Below are positions 8,127 through 16,603 of a stretch of 42,191 bases of DNA, one piece after another. The number at the start of each line of letters is the position of its first letter. The stretch's first letter is position 1. The notes beneath the pieces were generated by a model. That model saw only the letters and a program-made list of their open reading frames with translations, was not told the DNA's origin and did not search any database. The translations under genes were made by a program, and so were the position numbers. This stretch comes from JBBQRS01 sp038214535 (lineage in GTDB: Bacteria > Chloroflexota > Anaerolineae > CG2-30-64-16), in the NCBI GenBank assembly GCA_038214535.1, contig JBBQRS010000033.1, forward strand, positions 1 through 42,191, written 5' to 3'.

Positions 8127-8177
8127 ATACAAGAGACCTCCTACCTTCAGAAGCCCTGGGTGCATGACCCAAAAAAG

Positions 8178-8207
8178 TTGCCCCCATGCACGGGGCTATG
8201 CTATACT
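8178..8207 (+). promoter_or_regulatory. Putative promoter of the GT2 gene with a very short leader
   Basis: TTGCCC (8178-8183), an 18-bp spacer and TATACT (8202-8207) lie directly before the GT2 ATG at 8219. The predicted start near 8214 leaves about 5 nt of leader and no room for a ribosome binding site, so translation may be leaderless. Confidence 0.55.
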
Positions 8208-8218
8208 GGATCACCACT

Positions 8219-9148
8219 ATGCAGACTGACACACCCGGCCCGCTTGACCTGGCCATTGTGATCGTCAACTATAACACGTCCTCCCTCCTGCGGAACTGCT
8301 TAAACTCGGTCTATGCCGGGCAGGGGGGCATTTCATTCGGCGTGTGTGTGGTTGATAACGCATCACCCGACGACAGCGTGGCGATGGTTCAGGCCGAATT
8401 TCCTCAAGTTCACCTCATCGCCAACGCCGACAACCGCGGCTACCCGCAGGCGAACAACCAGGGGCTGCGGCTTTTTGGCTTCCATAATCCCGGCGAACAG
8501 GGGCCTGCCCCGGCGCAACTGCCGCGCTTCGCCCTGTTGCTCAACCCCGACACCGTGCTGCCACCGACGGCGTTGGCCGAAATGCTTGCGTTTATGTCAA
8601 CTCACCCGCGTGCAGGGGCCGCCGGCCCCAAACTGGTGCGACTCGATGGGTCGCTCGACAAAGCCTGTCGCCGGTCGTTCCCGACCCCGGAAAGCTCCCT
8701 CTGGCACATGGCGAAGGTAGACAAGCTCTTCCCGAAAAACGAACGCTTCGGCAAGTATGATCTCACGTATCTCGACCCGAACCTGGTCACCCGCGTGGAC
8801 GCGATCGTCGGAGCCTTCATGCTGGTGCGCCGTGAGGCGATCCTCCAGGCCGGCCTGCTCGACGAGCGCTTTTTCATGTACGGGGAAGACCTGGATTGGG
8901 CCAAGCGCATCACGGACGCGGGCTGGGAAGTGTGGTATAACCCCGAAGTCGTCGTGACGCACATCAAGGAAGCCGCCAGCCGGCATTCCTACCGGGCGCG
9001 CGTCGAGTTCTATCGCGCCTTGACGCTCTTCTATGAAAAGCACTACAAACAGACTACCCCCTTCTGGATGGACTGGATGATTCGCAGCGGCATCTTGGTC
9101 TTTGGCCGCATAGACCTGCTGGGCCGCAGGTTACAGGGTGTCAGATAG
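8219..9148 (+). CDS. Glycosyltransferase family 2 (rhamnosyltransferase-like)
   Basis: This 309-residue GT-A fold enzyme transfers a sugar from a nucleotide donor in polysaccharide synthesis. AIVIVNYNTSSLL opens the domain, followed by CVVDNASPDDS, an ANADNRGYPQANNQG acceptor loop and LLNPDTVLPP, the DXD-like motif. FMYGEDLDWAKRI near residue 225 supplies the ED catalytic region. This layout matches the WcaA/rhamnosyltransferase type GT2. ATG at 8219 gives the usual family N-terminus; in-frame codons upstream lie in the promoter. The stop overlaps the possible GTG start of the next gene, a priming sugar transferase, so the pair probably acts in one exopolysaccharide pathway. Confidence 0.88.
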   Translation: MQTDTPGPLDLAIVIVNYNTSSLLRNCLNSVYAGQGGISFGVCVVDNASPDDSVAMVQAEFPQVHLIANADNRGYPQANNQGLRLFGFHNPGEQGPAPAQLPRFALLLNPDTVLPPTALAEMLAFMSTHPRAGAAGPKLVRLDGSLDKACRRSFPTPESSLWHMAKVDKLFPKNERFGKYDLTYLDPNLVTRVDAIVGAFMLVRREAILQAGLLDERFFMYGEDLDWAKRITDAGWEVWYNPEVVVTHIKEAASRHSYRARVEFYRALTLFYEKHYKQTTPFWMDWMIRSGILVFGRIDLLGRRLQGVR

Positions 9149-9152
9149 ACGG

Positions 9153-10550
9153 ATGGCGAACATGAAGCAAGGTCGCATTCTTTTCGTCGTGTCGTTGGTG
9201 CTGATGGATGCGCTCATGGTGCTGCTGGCGTTTGGGCTGGCCTACATCGTGCGGCGCGCCATGCAGGGGCCGGCCATCGGCCCGATCATCAACTACCTCC
9301 CGCTGGCGCTGATCCAGCTTGCGGGCACGCTGGTCGTCTTCTTCTTCTACAAGTTCTATCACCGGCGCTCGTCGGCGGCCCTACTCGATGAGTACTACCG
9401 CATCTTCGGCGCGGTCTCCGTCGCCACCCTCATCACCGTCGCCATCGTTGGATTCGCCACGCGCGACACCGTGGCCTACCAACGGTCGCTGGTCTTCTTA
9501 ACCTGGGCGTTCTCCCTCGTCACCATCCCGTTCGGGCGCTGGCTGCACAATCGGATCCAGCGCGCCCTCCAACGGCGCGGCATCGGCACCGAACGGGTGC
9601 TCATCGTCGGCACCGGCGAAGTGGGCCGCATGATCTTGCAGAAGCTGCAACAGACGCCGGGGCTGGGCTATCAGGTGGTCGGGTTCATCACCAACAACGG
9701 CGTCACGGGCGCGCAGGTCATGGGCCTGCCCGTCTGGGGCCAGATTGACGACCTGCCCGAAATCATCGAGAGCCAGCAGGTAGATGAAGTCATCATCGGC
9801 CTGCCCGAAGCGACACACCAGGAGTTGGTCGGCATCGTTTCGCAGTGCGAACGCGAGCGCGTCAACATCCGCGTCTTCCCGGATGTGTTCCAGATCATGG
9901 CCTCCGAGGTCACCATCAGCGACCTCGCCGGGCTGCCCCTGCTGACGGTGCGCGACGTCGCGCTGCGCGGCTGGAAGCTCACCCTGAAACGCGGCGTGGA
10001 CGTCGCCCTCAGCAGCGTCGCCCTGCTCTTCCTGTCGCCGTTGATGATGCTCACGGCGCTCCTCGTCAAGATGGAATCACCGGGGCCGGCCTTCTTCGTG
10101 CAAGAGCGCATGGGCCTCGATGCCCGCCCCTTCAAGATGATCAAGTTCCGCTCCATGCGGACTGACGCCGAGTCGAACGGCCCGGGGTGGACCACGGCGC
10201 AAGACGCCCGGCGCACGCGTATCGGCGTCTTCATCCGGCGCTTCTCGGTGGACGAGTTGCCGCAGTTCATCAACGTGCTGATCGGCGACATGAGCCTCGT
10301 CGGGCCGCGCCCCGAGCAACCCAACTACGTCGAGCAGTTCCGCCAGAGCATCCCGCGCTACATGGACCGGCACCGCGAGAAGGCCGGCATCACCGGCTGG
10401 GCGCAGATCAACGGGCTGCGCGGCGACACCTCCATCTCCGAGCGCACCAAGTACGACCTGTGGTACATCGAGAACTGGTCGCTCTGGCTCGACTTCAAGA
10501 TCATGCTGCGCACCGGCCTGAAGGTGCTCATGGATAAGTCGGCCTATTAA
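9153..10550 (+). CDS. Undecaprenyl-phosphate sugar-1-phosphate transferase (polyprenyl glycosylphosphotransferase)
   Basis: This enzyme loads the first sugar-1-phosphate onto undecaprenyl phosphate to start exopolysaccharide or O-antigen assembly. The 465-residue protein has four or five N-terminal membrane helices (residues 5-130), a Rossmann CoA-binding-like domain (RVLIVGTGEVGRM near residue 145), and a C-terminal bacterial sugar transferase domain. That last domain contains KRGVDVALSS, FFVQERMGLDARPFKMIKFRSM, the catalytic-type DELPQFINVL and SLVGPRPEQP. The architecture equals WbaP/WcaJ/EpsL enzymes. The start is uncertain: GTG 9138 (inside the GT2 end), ATG 9153 or ATG 9162. ATG 9153 is reported. 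The sugar donor cannot be read from the sequence. Confidence 0.88.
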   Translation: MANMKQGRILFVVSLVLMDALMVLLAFGLAYIVRRAMQGPAIGPIINYLPLALIQLAGTLVVFFFYKFYHRRSSAALLDEYYRIFGAVSVATLITVAIVGFATRDTVAYQRSLVFLTWAFSLVTIPFGRWLHNRIQRALQRRGIGTERVLIVGTGEVGRMILQKLQQTPGLGYQVVGFITNNGVTGAQVMGLPVWGQIDDLPEIIESQQVDEVIIGLPEATHQELVGIVSQCERERVNIRVFPDVFQIMASEVTISDLAGLPLLTVRDVALRGWKLTLKRGVDVALSSVALLFLSPLMMLTALLVKMESPGPAFFVQERMGLDARPFKMIKFRSMRTDAESNGPGWTTAQDARRTRIGVFIRRFSVDELPQFINVLIGDMSLVGPRPEQPNYVEQFRQSIPRYMDRHREKAGITGWAQINGLRGDTSISERTKYDLWYIENWSLWLDFKIMLRTGLKVLMDKSAY

Positions 10551-10559
10551 CCTCCATGT

Positions 10560-10627
10560 CCCCTTCGTAGTGACGGCTTCAGCCGTGCCATGCACAAAGG
10601 CACGGCTGAATCCGTCACTACAAAGGG
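10560..10627. repeat. Palindromic intergenic repeat, copy 2
   Basis: Arms beginning CCCCTTCGTAGTGACGGC and ending in the reverse complement surround ATGCACAAA. There are two mismatches between arms. It lies 9 nt after the sugar transferase stop and 22 nt before the cydDC ATG, and it is open in the cydDC frame. Confidence 0.92.
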
Positions 10628-10649
10628 GCCGGCTCGCCCCGAATCCACC

Positions 10650-13600
10650 ATGACCACCCGCTTCTTCGATCGCCGCCTCGCCGGCGAAGCCGCCCGCTAT
10701 CGCTGCCCGCTGGCGCTTACCATTGCCCTGAGCCTCGCGGGCGGCGTGTTGCTGGTCGCCCAGGCCCGCCTGTTGAGCCTCTCCATCGTGCGCCCGTTTC
10801 TGGAAGGCGCGCAACTCGCCGCGATCCGCCCGCTCCTGCTCGGCCTTGCCGCTGTTGCCGTGCTGCGCGCCGTCACCGCCTGGGGCGCGGAGACGGCGGC
10901 GGCGGAGTTATCCACCCGCGCCCGCGCCGACCTGCGCGAACGGCTCTACGCGCACCTGATGCAGCTTGGCCCCGCCTACGCGAAGGATGAACGCTCCGGC
11001 GATCTGGCGCACATGGTCACGGAAGGCGTGGACGCCCTCGATCCCTATCTCAGCCAATACCTGCCACAAATCGCCGTCTCGGCGCTCGTCCCCGCGGCAG
11101 TGCTGATCTTCGTCCTGGGCGTAGACCCGCTCTCCGGCATCGTGCTGCTTCTCACCGCACCGCTGATCCCGTTGTTCATGGTGCTGATCGGGGGTGTCGC
11201 CGACAGCCTCACCCGCCGCCAGTGGACCGAACTCAGCCGCCTGAGCGCGCACTTCCTCGACGTGTTGCAGGGCCTGCCCACCCTCAAGCTGTTCAACCGC
11301 TCGCGCGGCCAGGCCCGCATCATCGCCGAGATCAGTGAACGGCATCGCGCGGCCACCATGGACGTGCTGCGCGTCGCCTTTCTCTCCGCCCTCGTGCTCG
11401 AGCTGCTCGCCACCATCGGCACGGCGGTGGTCGCCGTGGAGATCGGCCTGCGCCTGCTCTACGGACGCCTCACCTTCGAGCAGGCGCTTTTCGTCCTCAT
11501 CCTGACGCCCGATTTCTACTTTCCCTTGCGGCAACTCGCCGCGCGTTTCCACGCCGGGGTATCCGGCTCCGCCGCCGCCGACCGCATCTTCGCGACGTTA
11601 GATACCGCGCCGGAACCGTCACCCGCCAACCCTGCGCCTCCTGCACAAGGCGGCGCGCCAGAGGTCGAATTTGCCGATGTCACCGTATCTTTCGATGCCG
11701 CCAGCAATCCCGCATTACGCGATCTAAAGTTAAAAATGCCGACCGGCGAAACGCTCGCGCTGGTCGGGCCGACGGGGGCAGGCAAGACCAGCGTGGCGCA
11801 GTTGTTGTTACGCTTCATCGCGCCCACCGCCGGCGCAATTCAGGTGGATGGCGAAGCCTTACAAAACATCCCCGCCGACGCCTGGCGGGCGCGCATCGCC
11901 TGGGCTCCCCAGCGCCCGCACCTTTTCAACCGCAGCGCCGCCGAGAACATCCGCCTGGGCCGCCCCGACGCCGCCGACGCAGACGTGCAAGCCGCCGCCC
12001 GCGCCGCCGGGGCCGACGCGTTCATCGCGCAGTTGCCCCTGGGCTACGACACGCCCCTCGGCGAACGCGCCGCGCGGCTCAGCGGGGGGCAGGCGCAGCG
12101 TATCGCCCTAGCGCGCGCCTTCCTGCGCGACGCGCCGCTCGTCATCCTCGACGAACCCACCGCCAACCTCGACCCGACTACCGAGGCGCAGATTCAGACG
12201 GCCATCGAACGCCTGCTACAGGACCGCACCGCGCTGCTCATCGCCCACCGGCTCAACACCATCCCGCGGTCTGCCCGCGTGGCCGTGTTGGAAAGCGGGC
12301 GCGTGGTGGAAACCGGCGCCCTCGCGACGCTGACGACCGCCGGCGGTCCCTTCGCGCGCCTCGCCGCACAGGCCGATTGCACCCTCCCGCCCCTCACAGG
12401 CGAACCAAACGATGTCATTCCCTTCGTAGTAGCGGCTTCAGCCAGCTCCTTCGTAGTGACGGCTTCAGCCGTTGGGGTGGGCCGTACAACGGCTGAAGCC
12501 GTCACTACGAAGAAGAGCGACGCGCAGGTTTCGGATAGCCCTTTACGCTTCCTCCTCCATGCACTCAAACCGGTGGCCGGGTGGATCGCGCTCTCCGTGC
12601 TGCTCGGTTTCGGGGCCATCGGCGCGGGCGTCGGGCTGCTGGCCGCCTCCGCCTGGCTCATCTCAATGGCCGCGCTGCAACCCTCCATCGCCGTGCTGCA
12701 AGTGAGCATCGTCAGCGTGCGCTTCTTCGGCATCTCGCGCGCCGCCCTGCGCTACGCCGAGCGCCTCGCGTCACATCAGGCCACCTTCCGCGTGCTCAGT
12801 GGCCTGCGCAGCAAATTCTACGACGCCGTCGAGCCGCTTGCACCCGCCGGGCTGGCGCGCTTCCACAGCGCCGACCTGATGGCGCGCGCCGTCTCCGACA
12901 TCAACGCACTGGAAAATTTCTACATCCGCGCCGTTGCGCCGCCGCTGGTCGCGCTGCTGGTGATCGGCGCGACGGGCCTCTGGCTGACCCGCTACGGGCT
13001 GCCGGTCGCGCTCTGCGCCGTCCTCTTCCTGGCGCTCACCGCGTTGATCGGCTCGCTGACCTCATGGGGGCTGGCGCGCGGCGCCGGGCGTGACCTGGCA
13101 ACCGTCCGCGCCAAGCTCTACGTCGAGTTGGTGGACAGCGTGCAGGGCATGGCCGACCTGCTCGCCTTCAACCATGAGGCCGCGCAATTCGAGCGCGTCC
13201 GGGCATCCAGCCGCGAACTGGCCCACCTGCACGACCGCTTCGCGCGCGTCGCCGCGCTCAATGCCGCGCTCACCGCGCTGATGCCCGCGTTAACGGCCAT
13301 CGGATTGCTGATTGTGACCGTGCCGCGAGTGAGCGCGGGCGCGCTGAGCGGCGTCTCGCTCGCCGTGATCGTCCTGGGCACGCTGGCCGCGTTCGAAGCC
13401 GTATGGCCCCTGTCAGCGGCGGCGCAATATCTGGAATCCAGCCTCGCATCAGCCCGCCGCCTGCTGGAGATTGCACCTCCACCTATCGCTTCCACAGAAC
13501 AAGCCAAAACCAATGTACCACCCATCGAGCAGCCAAACCTGCCGCCAGACATTCGCTTCGCGGATGTACGTTTCAGCTACGACCCGGCCCGCCCGCCCGC

Positions 13601-14279
13601 CCTCGACGGCGTCACATTCGACGCACCGGCCGGCGCACACATTGCCATCGTCGGCCCCAGCGGCGCGGGCAAGTCTACCCTGGTCAACCTGCTGGCGCGC
13701 TTCTGGGACCCCGACGCGGGCCGCATCACCGTCAACGGCCACGATCTCCGCGACACCGACCCCGACGCCGCCCGGCGGATGATCGGGGTCCTATCGCAGG
13801 ACACCCACCTTTTCAACGCCACCCTGCGCGACAACGTGCGGGTAGCCCGCCCCGACGCCTCGCCGGACGAACTCGAGGCCGTCATCCGCATGGCGCGCCT
13901 GGATGAATACGTACGCACGCTGCCGGATGGCGATCAGACCTGGATCGGCGAGCAGGGCCTTCGCCTCAGTGGCGGCGAACGCCAGCGCCTCGCCATCGCG
14001 CGCGTCCTCCTGAAAAATGCGCCGATCCTGATCCTGGACGAGCCGACCTCCGGCCTCGACGCCGTCACCGAACGCGACCTCTGGGCGAGCATCCGCCCCG
14101 TCATTGCCGGGCGCACCGTGTTGCTCATCACCCACCGGCTGGCCCTTGCCCGTGACGCCGACCGCGTCCTGGTCATGCTGGGCGGGCGCATCGTCCAGCA
14201 GGGTACCCACGCCGACCTGATCGCGCGGCCGGGACCATATCGCTCGCTCTGGGAGAGTCAATGCCTGGCGCTACCCTAA
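10650..14279 (+). CDS. cydDC: Fused CydD-CydC ABC exporter (cysteine/glutathione, cytochrome bd assembly)
   Basis: CydDC exports reductant thiols (and binds haem) for assembly of cytochrome bd; it is normally two proteins of about 550-590 residues. Here one 1209-residue ORF holds both. The CydD half (1-590) has six helices with the family segment SGDLAHMVTEGVDALDPYL, Walker A GPTGAGKTS and signature LSGGQAQRIALARA. The CydC half (about 625-1209) has RYAERLASHQATFR, EPLAPAGLARFHSADLMAR, Walker A GPSGAGKST and signature LSGGERQRLAIARV. ATG 10650 fits the family N-terminus; codons upstream are in the repeat. Residues about 591-622 are encoded by an inserted palindromic repeat. No cydAB genes are in the window. 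Confidence 0.92.
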   Translation: MTTRFFDRRLAGEAARYRCPLALTIALSLAGGVLLVAQARLLSLSIVRPFLEGAQLAAIRPLLLGLAAVAVLRAVTAWGAETAAAELSTRARADLRERLYAHLMQLGPAYAKDERSGDLAHMVTEGVDALDPYLSQYLPQIAVSALVPAAVLIFVLGVDPLSGIVLLLTAPLIPLFMVLIGGVADSLTRRQWTELSRLSAHFLDVLQGLPTLKLFNRSRGQARIIAEISERHRAATMDVLRVAFLSALVLELLATIGTAVVAVEIGLRLLYGRLTFEQALFVLILTPDFYFPLRQLAARFHAGVSGSAAADRIFATLDTAPEPSPANPAPPAQGGAPEVEFADVTVSFDAASNPALRDLKLKMPTGETLALVGPTGAGKTSVAQLLLRFIAPTAGAIQVDGEALQNIPADAWRARIAWAPQRPHLFNRSAAENIRLGRPDAADADVQAAARAAGADAFIAQLPLGYDTPLGERAARLSGGQAQRIALARAFLRDAPLVILDEPTANLDPTTEAQIQTAIERLLQDRTALLIAHRLNTIPRSARVAVLESGRVVETGALATLTTAGGPFARLAAQADCTLPPLTGEPNDVIPFVVAASASSFVVTASAVGVGRTTAEAVTTKKSDAQVSDSPLRFLLHALKPVAGWIALSVLLGFGAIGAGVGLLAASAWLISMAALQPSIAVLQVSIVSVRFFGISRAALRYAERLASHQATFRVLSGLRSKFYDAVEPLAPAGLARFHSADLMARAVSDINALENFYIRAVAPPLVALLVIGATGLWLTRYGLPVALCAVLFLALTALIGSLTSWGLARGAGRDLATVRAKLYVELVDSVQGMADLLAFNHEAAQFERVRASSRELAHLHDRFARVAALNAALTALMPALTAIGLLIVTVPRVSAGALSGVSLAVIVLGTLAAFEAVWPLSAAAQYLESSLASARRLLEIAPPPIASTEQAKTNVPPIEQPNLPPDIRFADVRFSYDPARPPALDGVTFDAPAGAHIAIVGPSGAGKSTLVNLLARFWDPDAGRITVNGHDLRDTDPDAARRMIGVLSQDTHLFNATLRDNVRVARPDASPDELEAVIRMARLDEYVRTLPDGDQTWIGEQGLRLSGGERQRLAIARVLLKNAPILILDEPTSGLDAVTERDLWASIRPVIAGRTVLLITHRLALARDADRVLVMLGGRIVQQGTHADLIARPGPYRSLWESQCLALP
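12421..12513. repeat. Palindromic repeat, copy 3, inside the cydDC coding sequence
   Basis: A complete copy has perfect 25-nt arms (12449-12473 and 12488-12512) around a 14-nt loop. It is preceded by a partial tandem copy of the left arm (12421-12443). The whole is read through in frame and contributes VVTASAVGV...TAEAVTTK to the linker between the CydD nucleotide-binding domain and the first CydC helix. Confidence 0.95.
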
Positions 14280-14305
14280 AACCTGTCAACGCGCCCGTGC
14301 CTTTT

Positions 14306-14334
14306 TTGCCGCCTGCCCGCCGCCGTGCTATAAT
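14306..14334 (+). promoter_or_regulatory. Promoter of secG and the solute-binding protein gene
   Basis: TTGCCG (14306-14311), a 17-bp spacer and perfect TATAAT (14329-14334). The start near 14341 leaves a leader of about 67 nt with GAAAGG ahead of the GTG start codon. Confidence 0.7.
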
Positions 14335-14407
14335 CTCCGTTCGTCTGGCAACGTTAAAGAGAAGAGTCAGGGCCAGAGATCAGAACTGAAGAAAGGCCGT
14401 ACGTTTC

Positions 14408-14632
14408 GTGATCACGTATCTTTTTCTAGCACAAATCGTGGTTTCCATCGCTATCATCGCCCTCGTCGTGGTGCAAGCCAAAGACGCGGGGTTGAGCCAG
14501 ATGTTTGGCGGCAGCGACATGGGCGTTTCACATACGCGCCGTGGGGTTGAAAAAACGATGTTCAACGCCACCATCGTGTTGGTGATCCTCTTCGTCATCA
14601 TGTCCTTTGCCACGGTCATGGTTTCTGGGTAA
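14408..14632 (+). CDS. secG: Preprotein translocase subunit SecG
   Basis: SecG is the small subunit of the SecYEG channel. The 74-residue protein has two membrane helices (residues 3-24 and about 52-72) joined by the conserved cytoplasmic segment QAKDAGLSQMFGGSD and RRGVEK, which is diagnostic. Size is normal for the family. The start is GTG at 14408, preceded by GAAAGG about 14 nt upstream. A strong promoter lies 75 nt before the start. The stop is 2 nt before the next gene's TTG start, so the solute-binding protein is coexpressed. Confidence 0.92.
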   Translation: MITYLFLAQIVVSIAIIALVVVQAKDAGLSQMFGGSDMGVSHTRRGVEKTMFNATIVLVILFVIMSFATVMVSG

Positions 14633-14634
14633 CA

Positions 14635-16335
14635 TTGGGCAGGTATCTCCGTTGGCAAGCCGTCATCGCCCTCCTGGGCATCGCATTACTGGCTGCCCTC
14701 TTACGCTACGCGTCCTACAGCTTCACCACCGTCACCGTCCCCGACCGGGGCGGTGTCTACGTTGAAGGCATCGCCGGCAACCCGCAATACCTCAACCCCC
14801 TGCTCAGCCAGTACAACCAGGTAGACGACACCCTGGTCTCCCTGCTCTTCAACGGCCTCACCCAGCTAGACGAACAGGGCAATGTCGTCCCCGACCTGGC
14901 GGAAGGCTGGCAGGTCAGCGACGATGGGCTGGTCTACGATTTTCGGCTCCGGCCCGGTCTCGTCTGGCACGACGGGCATCCCGTCACCGCCGCCGACGTG
15001 CTCTACACGGTCGGCGCGATGCAATCGGAAGAGTTTCCCGGCGTATCCTGGCTCAGCACGCTGTGGCGCACGGTCAAGGTCGAAGCGCCCGATGGCCCCG
15101 ACGGCCTGACGGTGCGCTTCACGCTCTCCCAGTTGTTGCCGTCCTTCCTGGACTACACCACCGTCGGCTTGCTGCCCGCGCACATCTGGAAAGACGTGCC
15201 CATCGCGCAAATGCGCGAGTCACAGTACAACACGCGTCCGGTCGGCACAGGTCCGTTCAAGGTAGACCGCATCACCGCCACGCGCGCCGATCTGGTGGTC
15301 AACCCGCGCTACCCCGGCAAGACGCCCTACCTCACGGGCATCAGCTTCCGCTTCTATCCCGACCACGAAAGCCTGCTGCCCGCTTACGACCGCAACGAAA
15401 TTGACGGCATAAGTTGGCTTTGGCCCACCGATATGGACGCGGTCTCCGATCACCCAGATATGAATGTCTTCACGTCGCCCATTAGCGGCTACACGCTGAT
15501 CTATCTCAACCAGGATAACCCCAACACCCCCTTCTTCAAGGAGCGGGAGGTGCGCCAGGCCCTGATCTATGCGCTGGATCGCCAGGGCTTGATTGATCGC
15601 GTGATGCACGGGCAGGCCATCGTCGCCAACAGTCCGATCCTTCCTGGCACGTGGGCGTATGACTCGGAAATCCCCGCGTATTTCTACAACCCGGAAAATT
15701 CAAAGGCGCTCCTCGAACAGGCCGGCTGGGTGGACAGCGACAACGACGGCATCCGCGACCGCGACGGCATCCCGCTTTCCTTCATCCTGATGGGCGAGAA
15801 TAAAGCCCTGCTCGAAGAGATCAGCCAGATGTGGGCCGCCATCGGCGTGCGGGCCATCGTGCAAGAGGTCAGCCTACCGGGTCTCACGGCGGACTTCCTG
15901 GCCCCGCGCACGTTTGACGCAGCCGTGGTGCAGTGGGAACTTTCCGGCGATCCCGACCCCTACCCCCTCTGGCACTCGACGCAAATCACCGAAGGCCAGA
16001 ACTATTCGGGGTGGAACGACCGCGCCGCCGATGAGGCCATCGAGCGCGCCCGCACCACCAACGATCAGGCCAAACGACGCGAGGAATACATCCTCTGGCA
16101 GCGTCTGTTTGCCGAAGAAGCGCCCGCCCTGATGCTTTACCACCCCGTCTACACCTTCGGTGTGCGGAACAAAATCCACGATGTCTCCGTCGGCCCCATG
16201 AACAGCCCGGCGGATCGCTTCAACACGATCGCAAACTGGTACATCGTCACGCGACGCGTGACGATGGGCAGCCAGGAGCAGGGCGCGCCCACCATCGCCG
16301 TGCCCACCGAAGAACCGCCCGCGCCCACCCCATAA
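14635..16335 (+). CDS. ABC transporter family 5 substrate-binding protein (peptide/nickel type)
   Basis: This 566-residue protein belongs to the SBP_bac_5 family (DppA/OppA), which captures oligopeptides or other solutes for an ABC importer. Family segments include NPQYLNPLLSQYNQVD, DLAEGWQVSDDGLVYDFRLRPGLVWHDGHPVTAADV, and PVGTGPFKV near residue 202. It has no lipobox Cys; an N-terminal helix (residues 8-28) would hold it outside the membrane. Near residue 363, DSDNDGIRDRDG looks like a calcium-binding loop. The C-terminus is a Pro/Thr tail. The TTG start lies 2 nt after secG. No permease or ATPase genes adjoin, so its importer is elsewhere. Confidence 0.88.
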   Translation: MGRYLRWQAVIALLGIALLAALLRYASYSFTTVTVPDRGGVYVEGIAGNPQYLNPLLSQYNQVDDTLVSLLFNGLTQLDEQGNVVPDLAEGWQVSDDGLVYDFRLRPGLVWHDGHPVTAADVLYTVGAMQSEEFPGVSWLSTLWRTVKVEAPDGPDGLTVRFTLSQLLPSFLDYTTVGLLPAHIWKDVPIAQMRESQYNTRPVGTGPFKVDRITATRADLVVNPRYPGKTPYLTGISFRFYPDHESLLPAYDRNEIDGISWLWPTDMDAVSDHPDMNVFTSPISGYTLIYLNQDNPNTPFFKEREVRQALIYALDRQGLIDRVMHGQAIVANSPILPGTWAYDSEIPAYFYNPENSKALLEQAGWVDSDNDGIRDRDGIPLSFILMGENKALLEEISQMWAAIGVRAIVQEVSLPGLTADFLAPRTFDAAVVQWELSGDPDPYPLWHSTQITEGQNYSGWNDRAADEAIERARTTNDQAKRREEYILWQRLFAEEAPALMLYHPVYTFGVRNKIHDVSVGPMNSPADRFNTIANWYIVTRRVTMGSQEQGAPTIAVPTEEPPAPTP

Positions 16336-16337
16336 TT

Positions 16338-16388
16338 CCCGCGGACTGCGCATCCTCTTCCCCGCGGACTGCGCATCCTCAGATGCGC
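16338..16388. repeat. Short tandem duplication with stem-loop
   Basis: The 20-mer CCCGCGGACTGCGCATCCTC occurs at 16338-16357 and again at 16361-16380. The second copy runs into GATGCGC, forming a 7-bp stem (16371-16377 with 16382-16388) just after the solute-binding protein stop. It may work as a weak terminator before the tRNA promoter. Confidence 0.75.
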
Positions 16389-16420
16389 CCCGGGCAAATC
16401 TAAATTTCGGGCAAACACAT

Positions 16421-16449
16421 TTGACACTCGCGCCCGTCCGTGGTATAAA
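16421..16449 (+). promoter_or_regulatory. Strong promoter of tRNA-Leu
   Basis: Perfect TTGACA (16421-16426), a 17-bp spacer and TATAAA (16444-16449). Transcription would start near 16456, 16 nt before the mature tRNA 5' end. Confidence 0.85.
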
Positions 16450-16471
16450 TTCCCTCACCAACGACGCCCTT

Positions 16472-16558
16472 GCCGAAGTGGCGGAATGGCAGACGCGCTA
16501 GGTTCAGGACCTAGTGAGGGTTAACCTCGTGTGGGTTCAACTCCCACCTTCGGCACCA
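16472..16558 (+). tRNA. tRNA-Leu (anticodon CAG)
   Basis: This is an 87-nt class II tRNA. The acceptor stem is GCCGAAG with CTTCGGC, followed by discriminator A and an encoded CCA (16556-16558). The anticodon stem CTAGG/CCTAG encloses loop TTCAGGA with anticodon CAG at 16505-16507, reading CUG codons. The variable arm is long (GAGG...CCTC), as leucine tRNAs require. The T-arm GTGGG-TTCAACT-CCCAC is standard. Confidence 0.97.
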
Positions 16559-16564
16559 ATGCGT

Positions 16565-16596
16565 GAATCCCACGCCCCCTCTGGGGCGTGGGATTC
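16565..16596 (+). terminator. Hairpin after tRNA-Leu
   Basis: A perfect 14-bp stem (GAATCCCACGCCCC at 16565-16578 with its complement at 16583-16596) and a 4-nt loop follow the tRNA 3' end by 6 nt. There is no T-run, so it could be a processing or stability hairpin that lets some transcription pass into the DivIC-like gene 8 nt further on. Confidence 0.6.
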
Positions 16597-16603
16597 TGTG
16601 CCT

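Larger units (their letters stand above)
7918..8218. other. Divergent intergenic region
   Basis: This 301-bp stretch between the minus-strand surface-protein run and the plus-strand GT2 holds a promoter on each strand, both with TTGCCC -35 boxes and 18-bp spacers, and a degraded palindromic repeat between them. No gene was found in it. Confidence 0.7.

Noticed and set aside
12194..12733. Antisense ORF crossing the cydDC linker
   Set aside because: It is open only because the repeat and GC-rich codons lack stops in this frame. No start signal or family match.
10650..14279. Assembly artefact joining cydD and cydC
   Set aside because: The reading frame is kept through both domains and the repeat, and both halves are full length. 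The hairpin could still confuse assembly, so it is listed as a check under the finding.
16338..16380. Attachment site next to tRNA-Leu
   Set aside because: The 20-bp direct repeat does not match the tRNA 3' end and no integrase or island is nearby.
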